Part shown: positions 27,201-34,419 of the stretch, one piece after another
How the letters are laid out: each line of letters begins with the position of its first letter
How positions within the stretch are numbered: the stretch's first letter is position 1
From: Verrucomicrobiaceae bacterium UBA7681
GTDB taxonomy: Bacteria > Verrucomicrobiota > Verrucomicrobiia > Verrucomicrobiales > Verrucomicrobiaceae
Length of the DNA: 64,000 bases
Assembly (NCBI GenBank): GCA_002482965.1
Contig: DLGZ01000009.1
Span: 197,590-261,589 of the forward strand
Direction of reading: 5' to 3'
Made by a program: the position numbers and the translations under genes
The notes under the pieces: model-generated
The model's database searches: none
What the model was told of the DNA's origin: nothing
Seen by the model: the letters and a program-made list of their open reading frames with translations, nothing else

Positions 27201-27463
27201 CCGTCACTCGTGGACGACGAGGACAGGTACAGCATGTTCTCAACACCGTTGATTTCCTGTTCCAGCGGCGTGGAAACGGTTTCAGCCAGCGTACGTGCAT
27301 CCGCGCCGGGATACGTCGCCGAAACCACCACGGTGGGAGGAATGACCTCGGGGTATTGCGCGATGGGCAGAGACAGGTAGGCGAGACCACCCAGCATCGT
27401 GATGACGATGCTCAGCACGGCCGCGAAGATGGGCCGATCGACGAAAAAGCGGGCGAAATTCAT
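24284..27463 (-). CDS. RND efflux pump, HAE1 family (AcrB-like)
   Basis: The 1059-residue inner-membrane pump exports hydrophobic drugs, bile-like compounds or similar molecules using the proton gradient. It shows the HAE1 start FFVDRPIFAAVLSIVITMLG, the substrate-loop segments of AcrB-like pumps, and the transmembrane helix 4 motif GIVVDDAIVVVENVERN with the two proton-relay aspartates. It also has 12 membrane spans in two symmetric halves and the C-terminal GxGAEMRQALGTAVFFGMIG. Length is standard for HAE1 (about 1,040-1,060). It lies between the adaptor and outer-membrane genes with 6-base and overlapping junctions, so the three products should form one complex. The divergent LysR gene probably controls the operon. 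Confidence 0.95.
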   Translation of the reverse strand: MNFARFFVDRPIFAAVLSIVITMLGGLAYLSLPIAQYPEVIPPTVVVSATYPGADARTLAETVSTPLEQEINGVENMLYLSSSSTSDGKVQITVTFRLGTDLDQAQVLVQNRVNATISRLPEEVRRLGIIVNKRSPDLTLAVQFFSPDGSREVSYLSNYVTLQIQNEIARLPGVAEASSLGGLDYSMRIWLDPEKIAGLGLTAGDIVRAIREQNVQVAAGSLGQPPAVTGSEFQYTLTAPGRLKKAAEFGDIVLKTGKLGDVVRLADVARIELGSRDYSSRTYMDGYNAVSLRVFQLPGSNAIETADAVYKRLAQLKERFPPGVDYKINYDTTKFVRASISSVLHTLMEAVLLVVLVVIIFLQSWRASVIPLLAVPVSLIGTLAVMQWMGFSLNNLSLFGLVLAIGIVVDDAIVVVENVERNIAKGLAPREASVLAMKEVSGAVIAVALVLCAVFVPTGFISGITGQFYRQFALTIAVSTVISAFNSLTLSPALCAILLQPHGAPPDRFSRVLDFLFGWFFRGFNRVFQFGSDMYARLVGKLIRLTVLVLIGYAALIGLAGKLFQDVPAGFIPSQDMGYAIVLVQLPDAASFERTDAVVRKMDAMAREIPGIDHTFAISGYSSVLQANQPNVGAAFLVFDAFDKRHDPSVKGDGIFAAIRKKFSTIQEGRVLVLPPPPLRGLGNAGGFKIQVQDLNNAGLPALEAATQKLLAAAQQEPGLISLITGFRARTPQFKLEINRAQAKTMGVSLADLNEALQVYLGSVYVNDFNLFGRTYQVTAQAEPAYRKDPTDVGRIKIRNQAGEMVPLAALVKVIKTGGADRVQRYNLYYSADINGNTLPGVSSGQMIEKIERLAKENLPVGFAIEWTDLTYQQILAGDTLFYIFPLCVIFVFLVLSAQYESWSMPMAIILIVPMCLLSAIGGVWLRGQDNNIFTQIGLVVLVGLAAKNAILIVEFAKQLQDTGMDRIQAAVEACRLRLRPILMTSFAFILGVLPLVLATGAGAEMRQALGTAVFFGMIGVTIFGLLFTPVFYVILRAFVERREQRRAAAITPTTHAAH

Positions 27464-27469
27464 GGATGG

Positions 27470-28669
27470 TTACTTGGTTGCCGCCGCTGCTGGCAGCATT
27501 TCTGTCAGTGTCGCCTTCACTTTGACGCCGTTGCGCACGCTCATGAGTCCGAGCACGACCACGCGCTCATCCGGCTTCAAGCCACTGCGCACCACGCGCA
27601 GGCCATCGAGCAGAGGCCCGAGGGTGATGGGGCGATAGACGGCCTGGTCATCTTTATCGAGCACCCAGACGAAGCTGCTGCCCTGATCGTCGCCCACGGC
27701 GGAATCACGAATGAGCAGGCCGTCGTATTCACCGCTGCCGGGAATGCGCACCTTGGCGAAGAAACCGGGTGCCATCAGACGGTCGGTATTTGGAAACACG
27801 GCACGGGCACGAATGGTTCCCGTGGCGGGATTGATCTGATTGTCCACGAAATCGACCTGGCCTTTATGAGGCCAGCCCTCTTCATTGATGAGCGCCATCT
27901 CGGCTGGAATGCGTTCGAACATCGCGCTCACACGCTCGCCGTTCTTGTGCATCGCGCGGTATTTGAGCACCGACCGTTCATCGGCTTCGATCTCACAGTA
28001 GATGGGGTCCAGTTCGACAATGGTGGTCAGCAGCGTGGTGTTTTGAGTCCCACCGCTGACGAGGTTGCCCTCCGTCACGCGTGCATCGCTGATGCGTCCG
28101 CTGATGGGCGCACGGATTTCGGTGAATTCGAGATCAAGCTTCGCGGCACGCAAAGCTGCCTCCGCACCCCGCACTCCGGCCAGTTCACCCGTCGCGCTTT
28201 TCAAGCGGCGCTCTGATTCCTCCGCCGAGATTGCCTGCCCCTGGCGCAGCGCGGTGGCGTTCTTGGCTTCGACCCCGGCGAGATCAGATGTGGTTTTCGC
28301 TTGAGCCAGCATGGCCTCGGCGCGTTCGACGATGGCTTGGTAAGGACGCGGATCAATGGTGAACAACAGCTCCCCTGCCTTGACCTCGGTGCCTTCTTTG
28401 AAGCTGACCTTGGTGATGTAGCCGGAGACGCGTGAGTGAATCTCGACACGTTCACGCGCCGTCAGACGTCCGGTGAATTCATCCCAGTCCGTGAGCCGGC
28501 GTGCGATGGGTTTGGCAACGGTGACTTCAGGCGTCGCAGCCTGTGTGGCACCGCCGGGACCCGCGTCCCCCCGTTTGCAGGCGGTCAGAGAGCTCATTAT
28601 CAGCAGGCCTGCCATGGCATTCCGCCAGGTTGGAATCAGAAAAAATGGAGAAAGCGGGAGGCGTTGCAT
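27470..28669 (-). CDS. RND efflux periplasmic adaptor (AcrA/MexA family)
   Basis: This 399-residue membrane fusion protein bridges the pump and the outer-membrane channel. A lipoprotein signal is visible (GLLIMSSLTACKRG, lipidated cysteine after LTA). It is followed by a beta-barrel and lipoyl segment with VEIHSRVSGYITKVSFKEGT and VKAGELLFTIDPRPYQA, an alpha-hairpin of about 60 residues, and the second lipoyl half with IRAPISGRISDARVTEGNLV. The C-terminal membrane-proximal domain ends before residue 399. The ATG at 28669 is preferred; the frame opens with an earlier ATG at 28687, and 28615 is also possible. It is the first gene of the efflux operon, 69 bases from the divergent regulator. Confidence 0.92.
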   Translation of the reverse strand: MQRLPLSPFFLIPTWRNAMAGLLIMSSLTACKRGDAGPGGATQAATPEVTVAKPIARRLTDWDEFTGRLTARERVEIHSRVSGYITKVSFKEGTEVKAGELLFTIDPRPYQAIVERAEAMLAQAKTTSDLAGVEAKNATALRQGQAISAEESERRLKSATGELAGVRGAEAALRAAKLDLEFTEIRAPISGRISDARVTEGNLVSGGTQNTTLLTTIVELDPIYCEIEADERSVLKYRAMHKNGERVSAMFERIPAEMALINEEGWPHKGQVDFVDNQINPATGTIRARAVFPNTDRLMAPGFFAKVRIPGSGEYDGLLIRDSAVGDDQGSSFVWVLDKDDQAVYRPITLGPLLDGLRVVRSGLKPDERVVVLGLMSVRNGVKVKATLTEMLPAAAATK

Positions 28670-28738
28670 GGACAGAGTTACGAACAATGAGACACGTAAA
28701 ATAGTGCATATTTGACATATCGCTTATACCGTAAATGA

Positions 28739-29668
28739 ATGACCAGCCTCAATGACCTCCATCATGTGCGTGAATTTGTCCAGATCGCGGACTCGGGCAG
28801 CATCTCGCGTGCCGCCAAGGTTCTCGGCATGGCCCAGCCCACTCTGAGCCGGCATCTGGCGGCTTTGGAGGCGCAGTTCGGCGCACCGCTCATCCGCCGT
28901 GACACACACTCGATGAGCCTGACGGATGCCGGGATCATTGTCCTGTCGGACGCCCGCGAACTGCTCCTGCTAGCAGACCGCATGGGCAGCCGCCTGCGTT
29001 CTGGGCACCACTCGCTACGCGGGCATCTGCGCATGGTCTCCGTGGTCGATGTGGGCCAGTGGATCGTGTCCCGGGTGCTTTCGCGGTTTCAAAAGCTGCA
29101 TCCTGACGTCACGACCGAGCTGCATCTGATCAACCGTGCGACGAAATTCATCAAAGAGGGCTTCGACTGCGGCATCATGGTCGGAGCAGCCACGGATCGG
29201 CGGGTGACGATCCGCAAGATCGCCCAGCTTCAGAGACGGCTTGTGGCGGCACCTTCGCTGCTGAAAAACCACACACTGCCCGCCCGTCCGGATGACCTGA
29301 AGAACCTGCCTTGGTTGGGGATTTTGCAGCCGCATTTCTATTCGCGTGACCGGTTTGAACTGGAACGGGCAAAGCAGACAAAGAAGCTCAAGCTCGCGCC
29401 GGTCATGCTGCTGGACACCGTCACCGCCTTGCGTGAAGCCGCCATTGAGGGGGCAGGGTTTACCATCCTGCCGGAGTGGATGGCGGCGCGCGACATCACG
29501 GCGGGGCGGCTGGTGCAACTGCTGCCTGACTGGCATCTGGCGCCCATCGACCTGCAGATCGCCCACGCGGCGCACGAGCACCTGCCACAGCGGGTGAAAA
29601 GCCTGATCGAATTCCTTGAGCAGGAGCTTCCCGTTGAAATCCACCGGCTGGATCTGAATGAGCGGTAG
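28739..29668 (+). CDS. LysR-family transcriptional regulator
   Basis: The 309-residue protein has the LysR layout: a winged helix-turn-helix at about residues 5-63 (FVQIADSGSISRAAKVLGMA, then QPTLSRHLAALEAQFGAPL) and a periplasmic-binding-like effector domain from about 95 to 300 (LRGHLRMVSVVDVGQWIVSR). LysR proteins usually bind next to their own promoter and act on a divergent target. The adaptor gene of the RND pump starts about 70 bases away in the other direction, so the natural target is that operon. The effector is unknown. The gap holds AT-rich imperfect dyads but no clear T-N11-A site that I would insist on. Confidence 0.9.
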   Translation: MTSLNDLHHVREFVQIADSGSISRAAKVLGMAQPTLSRHLAALEAQFGAPLIRRDTHSMSLTDAGIIVLSDARELLLLADRMGSRLRSGHHSLRGHLRMVSVVDVGQWIVSRVLSRFQKLHPDVTTELHLINRATKFIKEGFDCGIMVGAATDRRVTIRKIAQLQRRLVAAPSLLKNHTLPARPDDLKNLPWLGILQPHFYSRDRFELERAKQTKKLKLAPVMLLDTVTALREAAIEGAGFTILPEWMAARDITAGRLVQLLPDWHLAPIDLQIAHAAHEHLPQRVKSLIEFLEQELPVEIHRLDLNER

Positions 29669-29797
29669 GCTTTGCCCCTATTTTTGGAAAAGCCTCCCGG
29701 CGCTTCAAAAAAAATCCATGCGCAACGAGCACGCTCTGTGCTAGGAATCCGGCCCCTCGCCGCCCTGCGGCCCCGTTTACCCCCATCTAAAAATACC

Positions 29798-31012
29798 ATG
29801 CCCAAGCAGACCATTCGTGACCTCGACCTCGCCGGAAAACGCGTCTTTGTACGTGTCGATTTCAATGTGCCGCTGGATGAAAAAGACGGCGAGATGGTCA
29901 TCACCGACGCCACCCGCATTCAGGAGACCCTGCCAACCATCAAATTCCTGATCGAAAAAGGCGCCAAAATCATCCTCGCCAGCCATCTGGGCCGCCCGAA
30001 AGGCCAGCGTGACCCCAAGCAGAGCCTCGCTCCTGTGGCTCCGGCTCTCAGCGCCCTGATCGGCAAGCCTGTCGCTTTCGCCAGTGATTGCGTCGGCGAA
30101 GAGGCGAAAGCCAAGGCGCTCGCGCTCGGCAATGGCGATGTGCTTCTGCTCGAAAACACCCGCTTTCATGCCGGTGAAGAAAAGAATGACCCTGAGCTGG
30201 CCAAAGGCATGGCGGATCTCGCGGAAGTCTTCGTGAACGACGCCTTCGGCTCCGCGCACCGTGCGCACAGCTCCACGGCGGGCATCGCGGATTATCTTCC
30301 TGCCGTCTCCGGCCTCCTGATGGAGAAGGAACTGACCTGGCTGCACGACGAACTCGAAAACCCCGAGCGTCCGTTTGTGGTGATCCTCGGCGGTGCGAAG
30401 GTGAACGACAAGATCGGCGTCATCAACCGCCTGCTCGAAAAGGCCGACACCATCATCATTGGCGGCGGCATGGCCTACACCTTCCGCAAGCTCGTCCAAG
30501 GCATCACCATTGGTAAGAGCCTCTACAAGCCCGAGTGGGAGCCGATCGCGCAGGCTGCTCTCGACAAGGCCAAGGAGCGCGGCGTGAAGATCCTCATCCC
30601 TGTGGATGCGATGATCACCGACTCATTCGACTTTGATACGAAGAAACTTGGCAACACGAAGTTCACCGCTGCTGGTGAAAGCATTCCTGATGGCTGGGAA
30701 GGTGTGGATATCGGACCTGAGTCCGTGAAGCTCTTCTCTGACGAGATTTCCAAGGCAAAAACCGTGATCTGGAACGGCCCGATGGGCGTGTTCGAAATCA
30801 AGGAAAGCTCCAAGGGCACCTTTGACGTCGCCGAAGCCGTCGCGGCCAATTCCAGCGCCAAGACCATCATCGGTGGTGGTGACAGCGTGAAGGCCGTCAA
30901 GAAAGCCAATCTCGGCGACAAGATGACCTTCATCTCCACCGGTGGTGGTGCCTCCCTCGAACTGCTGGAAGGCAAAGTCCTGCCCGGCGTCGCCTGCTTG
31001 AAAGACAAATAA
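29798..31012 (+). CDS. pgk: Phosphoglycerate kinase
   Basis: Pgk makes ATP by passing a phosphate from 1,3-bisphosphoglycerate to ADP in glycolysis. The 404-residue length is standard. Visible signatures are the N-domain RVFVRVDFNVPLDEK, SHLGRPKG, LLENTRFHAGEEKNDP and DAFGSAHRAHSSTAG, the hinge FVVILGGAKVNDKIGVI, and the C-domain nucleotide site GPMGVFE followed by TIIGGGDSVKAV. The frame is open from 29672, but the ATG at 29798 (MPKQTIRDLDL) is the family start. It is followed by tpiA at 40 bases, so the two glycolytic genes are probably one unit. No gap gene is present next to them. Confidence 0.97.
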   Translation: MPKQTIRDLDLAGKRVFVRVDFNVPLDEKDGEMVITDATRIQETLPTIKFLIEKGAKIILASHLGRPKGQRDPKQSLAPVAPALSALIGKPVAFASDCVGEEAKAKALALGNGDVLLLENTRFHAGEEKNDPELAKGMADLAEVFVNDAFGSAHRAHSSTAGIADYLPAVSGLLMEKELTWLHDELENPERPFVVILGGAKVNDKIGVINRLLEKADTIIIGGGMAYTFRKLVQGITIGKSLYKPEWEPIAQAALDKAKERGVKILIPVDAMITDSFDFDTKKLGNTKFTAAGESIPDGWEGVDIGPESVKLFSDEISKAKTVIWNGPMGVFEIKESSKGTFDVAEAVAANSSAKTIIGGGDSVKAVKKANLGDKMTFISTGGGASLELLEGKVLPGVACLKDK

Positions 31013-31052
31013 TTCGCCCCTTCAGACTCCAACACTTTTATCAAACACCCCC

Positions 31053-31853
31053 ATGGCTCTCGCTCACTTCCGCAAACCGATCATCGCCGCCAACTGGAAA
31101 ATGCACATGACACCGCAGGAAACGGATGACTTTCTCCGTGCCTTCGCCCGTCTCGTGCCGGACAAGACTCCCATTCAGATCGTCGTGGCTCCGCCTTTCG
31201 TCAGTCTGGCCAAGGCTCAGGACGTGCTCGTCAATGCACGTGAACCGAGCGTGGAGCTGGCCGCCCAGAACATGAGCGCCCAGCCTGCGGGTGCCTTCAC
31301 CGGGGAAATCAATGCCCGTATGATCAAGGAGTGCGGCTGCAAGCACGTCATCCTCGGTCACAGCGAGCGTCGCAGTCTTTATGGCGAAACCAACGCGATC
31401 GTGAACGCCAAGGTGCTCGCGGCACTCGAAGCACGCATTCATCCCATTCTCTGCATTGGCGAAACACTCGCTGAGCGTGACAACGGCCAGATTGAACAAG
31501 TGCTGGGCAGCCAGTTGCGTGAGTCGCTGGCCGAAGTGGGGCCTCGTCGCATCACCGATTGCGTCATCGCTTACGAACCCGTCTGGGCCATCGGCACCGG
31601 CCGCACCGCCAGCCCTGAGCAGGCTCAGGAAGCCCACGCTTACACGCGTCAGGTGCTCGGCGAGCTGTTTGGTGACGACGTCGCGGTCAAGATTCGCATC
31701 CAATACGGCGGCAGTGTGAAGCCCGGCAACATGGCCGAACTGATCAGCCAGAAGGATGTGGATGGCGCCCTCGTCGGCGGAGCCAGCATGGAGCCCCAGA
31801 GTTTCTGGGACATCTGCCGCGCCGCCATCGACTATGCGAACGCCAACGCGTAG
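31053..31853 (+). CDS. tpiA: Triosephosphate isomerase
   Basis: TpiA interconverts dihydroxyacetone phosphate and glyceraldehyde 3-phosphate. The 266-residue barrel shows the phosphate and substrate residues N-x-K in AANWKMHMTPQE, the catalytic histidine in HVILGHSERRSLYGE, the catalytic glutamate in IAYEPVWAIGTGRTAS, and the C-terminal phosphate loops IQYGGSVKPGN and GALVGGAS. It lies 40 bases after pgk on the same strand, which suggests coexpression for lower glycolysis or gluconeogenesis. A 64-base gap with a short dyad (TATTCG and CGAATA, 31888-31916) separates it from the ceramidase-like gene, which may have its own promoter. Confidence 0.97.
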   Translation: MALAHFRKPIIAANWKMHMTPQETDDFLRAFARLVPDKTPIQIVVAPPFVSLAKAQDVLVNAREPSVELAAQNMSAQPAGAFTGEINARMIKECGCKHVILGHSERRSLYGETNAIVNAKVLAALEARIHPILCIGETLAERDNGQIEQVLGSQLRESLAEVGPRRITDCVIAYEPVWAIGTGRTASPEQAQEAHAYTRQVLGELFGDDVAVKIRIQYGGSVKPGNMAELISQKDVDGALVGGASMEPQSFWDICRAAIDYANANA

Positions 31854-31917
31854 CATTCTTTGCTACATTCAGGATTAGCCTTGTAAGTATTCGTCGTATT
31901 TGTTCATAATCGAATAA

Positions 31918-33336
31918 ATGCGACGAATCTTCCTCCCGGTATTCTTGCTGATCATTCATTCGCCCTTGCTGGCGGAATCGGGGGGCGCTTGGAAGGCTGG
32001 CGCGGCGGACGTGGACATCACGCCGGACTATCCCGTGCGTCTCAGCGGCTACGGCAGCCGCACAGCAGAGACTCAAAAGGTGGCGCAGCGGCTCCATGCC
32101 AACGCCATTGCCTTGCAATGGCAGGATGACAAGCCTGCGGTCATTGTCAGTGTCGATAACTGCGGTGTGCCTGCGGCTGTCCGTGCCGAAGTCCTTAAAC
32201 GGCTTACCACCGGAGGCCGGACCATCGCCGATGAGCGTTTCGCCTTGCACTCAACCCACACGCACTGTGCGCCGATGCTCAAAGGCGTGCTGCCGTTTCT
32301 GTTCGGTGAAGATCTTTCTGCGGAGCAGGTGAAGCATGTGGAGCGCTATACCGAGGATCTGACCGCTCACATTGTCAGCATCATTGGTCAGGCATTGGAC
32401 AAGATGGAGCACGCCCGGCTCGAATGGAGTGTGGGCAAAGTCTATTTCGCCTTCAATCGCCGGTTGAAAACAGATGCGGGATTCCAGAATGCCCAAAATT
32501 ACAACGGGCCGACGGACCGTGCCCTGCCAGTCCTGTGCGTCAAATCTGCCGACGGAAAGAAACTCATCGCCACCCATGTCAGCTACGCTTGTCACTGCAC
32601 GACGCTCGGCAACAACGAAATTCATGGCGACTGGGCAGGACTGGCACATGAGGAAATGGAACTCCGTTTTCCTGGTTCGGTAAGTCTCATTGCCATCGGC
32701 TGTGGTGCAGATCAAAACCCATACCCTCGCAAAGAGAACCGATTCGCCATTAATCATGGCGTCAGCATCGCCAAAGAAATCGTGCGTCTCATCAACAGCC
32801 CGATGCTGGCTTTGAAGGGCCCTCTCAACTGCACCCACCGCGAGGTGATGCTGCCGTTCGAAACACTACCCACTCTCGCGGAATGGCAGGCCAAAGTCGC
32901 AGATCCGAATAAACAGACGGCCTACCATGCGAAGCAGCACCTCGCCATGCTCGAACGTGGCGAGAAAATACCGCCTGCGCTGCCTTATGACATTCAGGTC
33001 TGGAATTACGGCAGCGATCTGCTCACGATCAATCTGCCTGGCGAGGTGGTCGTGGATTACAGCCTGCGATTCAAACGCGAATTCGATCCCGCCCGCACCT
33101 GGGTGAACAGCTACACGAACGACGTGCCCTGCTACATCCCCTCTCAGCGAGTCTGGGAGGAGGGCGGTTACGAAGCTGGCGGAGCCATGATCTATTATGG
33201 GCGTCCGACTCGTTTTGCCTCCGGCATCGAGAACATCATTGCAGCCACGGTGAAGCAACTCGTTCCGCAGGAGTTCAGCACCCGGCGCATCCTGAATCCA
33301 GCGGCAGCCTTGTCAGGGGCGATCAAACAGAAGTAA
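31918..33336 (+). CDS. Secreted neutral/alkaline ceramidase-like hydrolase
   Basis: The 472-residue product has a signal peptide (MRRIFLPVFLLIIHSPLLAE) and then the N-terminal domain of neutral/alkaline non-lysosomal ceramidase: AGAADVDITPDYPVRLSGYG, and HSTHTHCAP with the putative zinc-binding histidines. Later come SYACHCTTLG and IAIGCGADQNPYPR. Full ceramidases have about 650-780 residues, so this is the shorter form that is common in Planctomycetes and Verrucomicrobia, where the true substrate is unproven and may not be ceramide. The 3' end overlaps the convergent methyltransferase gene by 14 bases. Its position after tpiA does not suggest a pathway. Confidence 0.82.
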   Translation: MRRIFLPVFLLIIHSPLLAESGGAWKAGAADVDITPDYPVRLSGYGSRTAETQKVAQRLHANAIALQWQDDKPAVIVSVDNCGVPAAVRAEVLKRLTTGGRTIADERFALHSTHTHCAPMLKGVLPFLFGEDLSAEQVKHVERYTEDLTAHIVSIIGQALDKMEHARLEWSVGKVYFAFNRRLKTDAGFQNAQNYNGPTDRALPVLCVKSADGKKLIATHVSYACHCTTLGNNEIHGDWAGLAHEEMELRFPGSVSLIAIGCGADQNPYPRKENRFAINHGVSIAKEIVRLINSPMLALKGPLNCTHREVMLPFETLPTLAEWQAKVADPNKQTAYHAKQHLAMLERGEKIPPALPYDIQVWNYGSDLLTINLPGEVVVDYSLRFKREFDPARTWVNSYTNDVPCYIPSQRVWEEGGYEAGGAMIYYGRPTRFASGIENIIAATVKQLVPQEFSTRRILNPAAALSGAIKQK

Positions 33337-33904
33337 GCCGCAGCACGCGAAGAGATTCGCGTCCTTCGCGCCCCGGATAGGCCGCCGTAGGCACATGGTC
33401 TTCGACCACCTGAAAGCGCTCCGCGAACAATGCGGTGAGTTCATCCATCGAGATGCCGAATGGCGGTCCGGTTTCCCCAGGGTCCATTTCGGGATTGATG
33501 AAGAACACACCCACAAGCAGTCCTCCCGGTTTTAATAACGAAGCTACCGCATCCCGATACTTCGTGCGCCATTCCGGTGGCAGCGCACACAGGCAGGTGT
33601 GCTCCACGATGGCGTCATATTGACCGCGAAACTCAAACAGATCCGCGCAAACAAAGCGCTCCGCCAGTTGCGGATAGTGCTTCTTGGCGCGTGCCACCGC
33701 CGTCGGTGCAATGTCGAGTCCGTAGGCGTCGATGCCGAGTGACACCAGGTGCGCCACATCGTGGCCCACACCGCATCCGGGTACGAGCACCTGGCCTGAG
33801 AGGGTGTTGCTGGCCAGCCATTCCACCAGCGGTGGAGAGGGCAGGCCTTTGTCCCACGGGGTGAAATTCTCCTGATAAGCTTGATTCCAGTCGGTGACGT
33901 TCAC
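33323..33904 (-). CDS. TPMT-like SAM-dependent methyltransferase
   Basis: This 193-residue protein resembles the thiopurine S-methyltransferase family: the N-terminal YQENFTPWDKGLPSPPLVEW, the SAM motif VLVPGCGVGHDVAHLVSLG, the acidic residue in AYGLDIAPTAVARAKKHYP, and YDAIVEHTCLCALPPEWR with KPGGLLVGVFFINPE. Members methylate thiols, selenium or tellurium compounds, or halides; which one applies here cannot be told. The start is GTG at 33904, overlapping the stop of the preceding gene by one base, so the genes are coupled. Its stop lies inside the end of the convergent ceramidase-like gene. Confidence 0.85.
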   Translation of the reverse strand: MNVTDWNQAYQENFTPWDKGLPSPPLVEWLASNTLSGQVLVPGCGVGHDVAHLVSLGIDAYGLDIAPTAVARAKKHYPQLAERFVCADLFEFRGQYDAIVEHTCLCALPPEWRTKYRDAVASLLKPGGLLVGVFFINPEMDPGETGPPFGISMDELTALFAERFQVVEDHVPTAAYPGREGRESLRVLRLTSV

Positions 33905-34419
33905 TACGGTTGTTTTGCTTTCTGATGTTTGATCACGCCTTGCAGGGTGGTCTGTCCTGTGTCGCCTGTGAAAGTGACATTGCTTTCCATGACGTCTTTG
34001 GCATCGCCCGCGAAAGCTTCGGTGATGGTGATGCTGCTTTCGCCGCTGCCGGTGATGGCCTTGAGTTCAAACGTGAGATTGACCTCCGACACATGGCCTT
34101 CAAAACGGATCGTCTGCGAGCCCTCAGCTCCCGAGAGGATGGCCTCGTAGCTGTCCGCACCTTCGTTGTACGTGATCGTCCATTGAAACGGCTGCGTGTC
34201 GCCATTGATCGTGCGCGTGCCTTTGACCACGAAGGAATTGTCACCTTCCGCAGCGCCACTCCATTCTTCGGTGATGACGAGGACGTTGTTCTCCCCCTTC
34301 AGCTCACCCGCAGCTTTCCAGTTGCCGACGTAATGCTTGAAGACCGGATTCATGCCAAGATCCTTGGCCGAAAGGCTGGTGGCGGCCAGCAGGCAGAGCG
34401 TGGTGAGCAGTGTCTTCAT
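33904..34419 (-). CDS. Secreted beta-rich protein, DUF1579-like
   Basis: The 171-residue protein has a signal peptide (MKTLLTTLCLLAATSLSAKD). The mature part looks like one beta barrel of lipocalin type: HYVGNWKAAGELKGENN, ITEEWSGAAEGDNSFVV, WTITYNEGADSYEAIL and TFTGDTGQTTLQGV are alternating polar/hydrophobic strands. This resembles DUF1579 and similar 'heme-binding or lipocalin-like' families of about 160 residues, but I do not recognise a specific member and no catalytic motif is visible. It overlaps the DUF1501 gene before it by ATGA and the methyltransferase after it by one base, so the three are translated as a unit. Confidence 0.65.
   Translation of the reverse strand: MKTLLTTLCLLAATSLSAKDLGMNPVFKHYVGNWKAAGELKGENNVLVITEEWSGAAEGDNSFVVKGTRTINGDTQPFQWTITYNEGADSYEAILSGAEGSQTIRFEGHVSEVNLTFELKAITGSGESSITITEAFAGDAKDVMESNVTFTGDTGQTTLQGVIKHQKAKQP

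Noticed and set aside
31888..31916. Dyad TATTCG/CGAATA just before the ceramidase-like gene as an operator
   Set aside because: Six-base arms 17 bases apart are expected by chance in AT-rich spacers and no regulator is adjacent.
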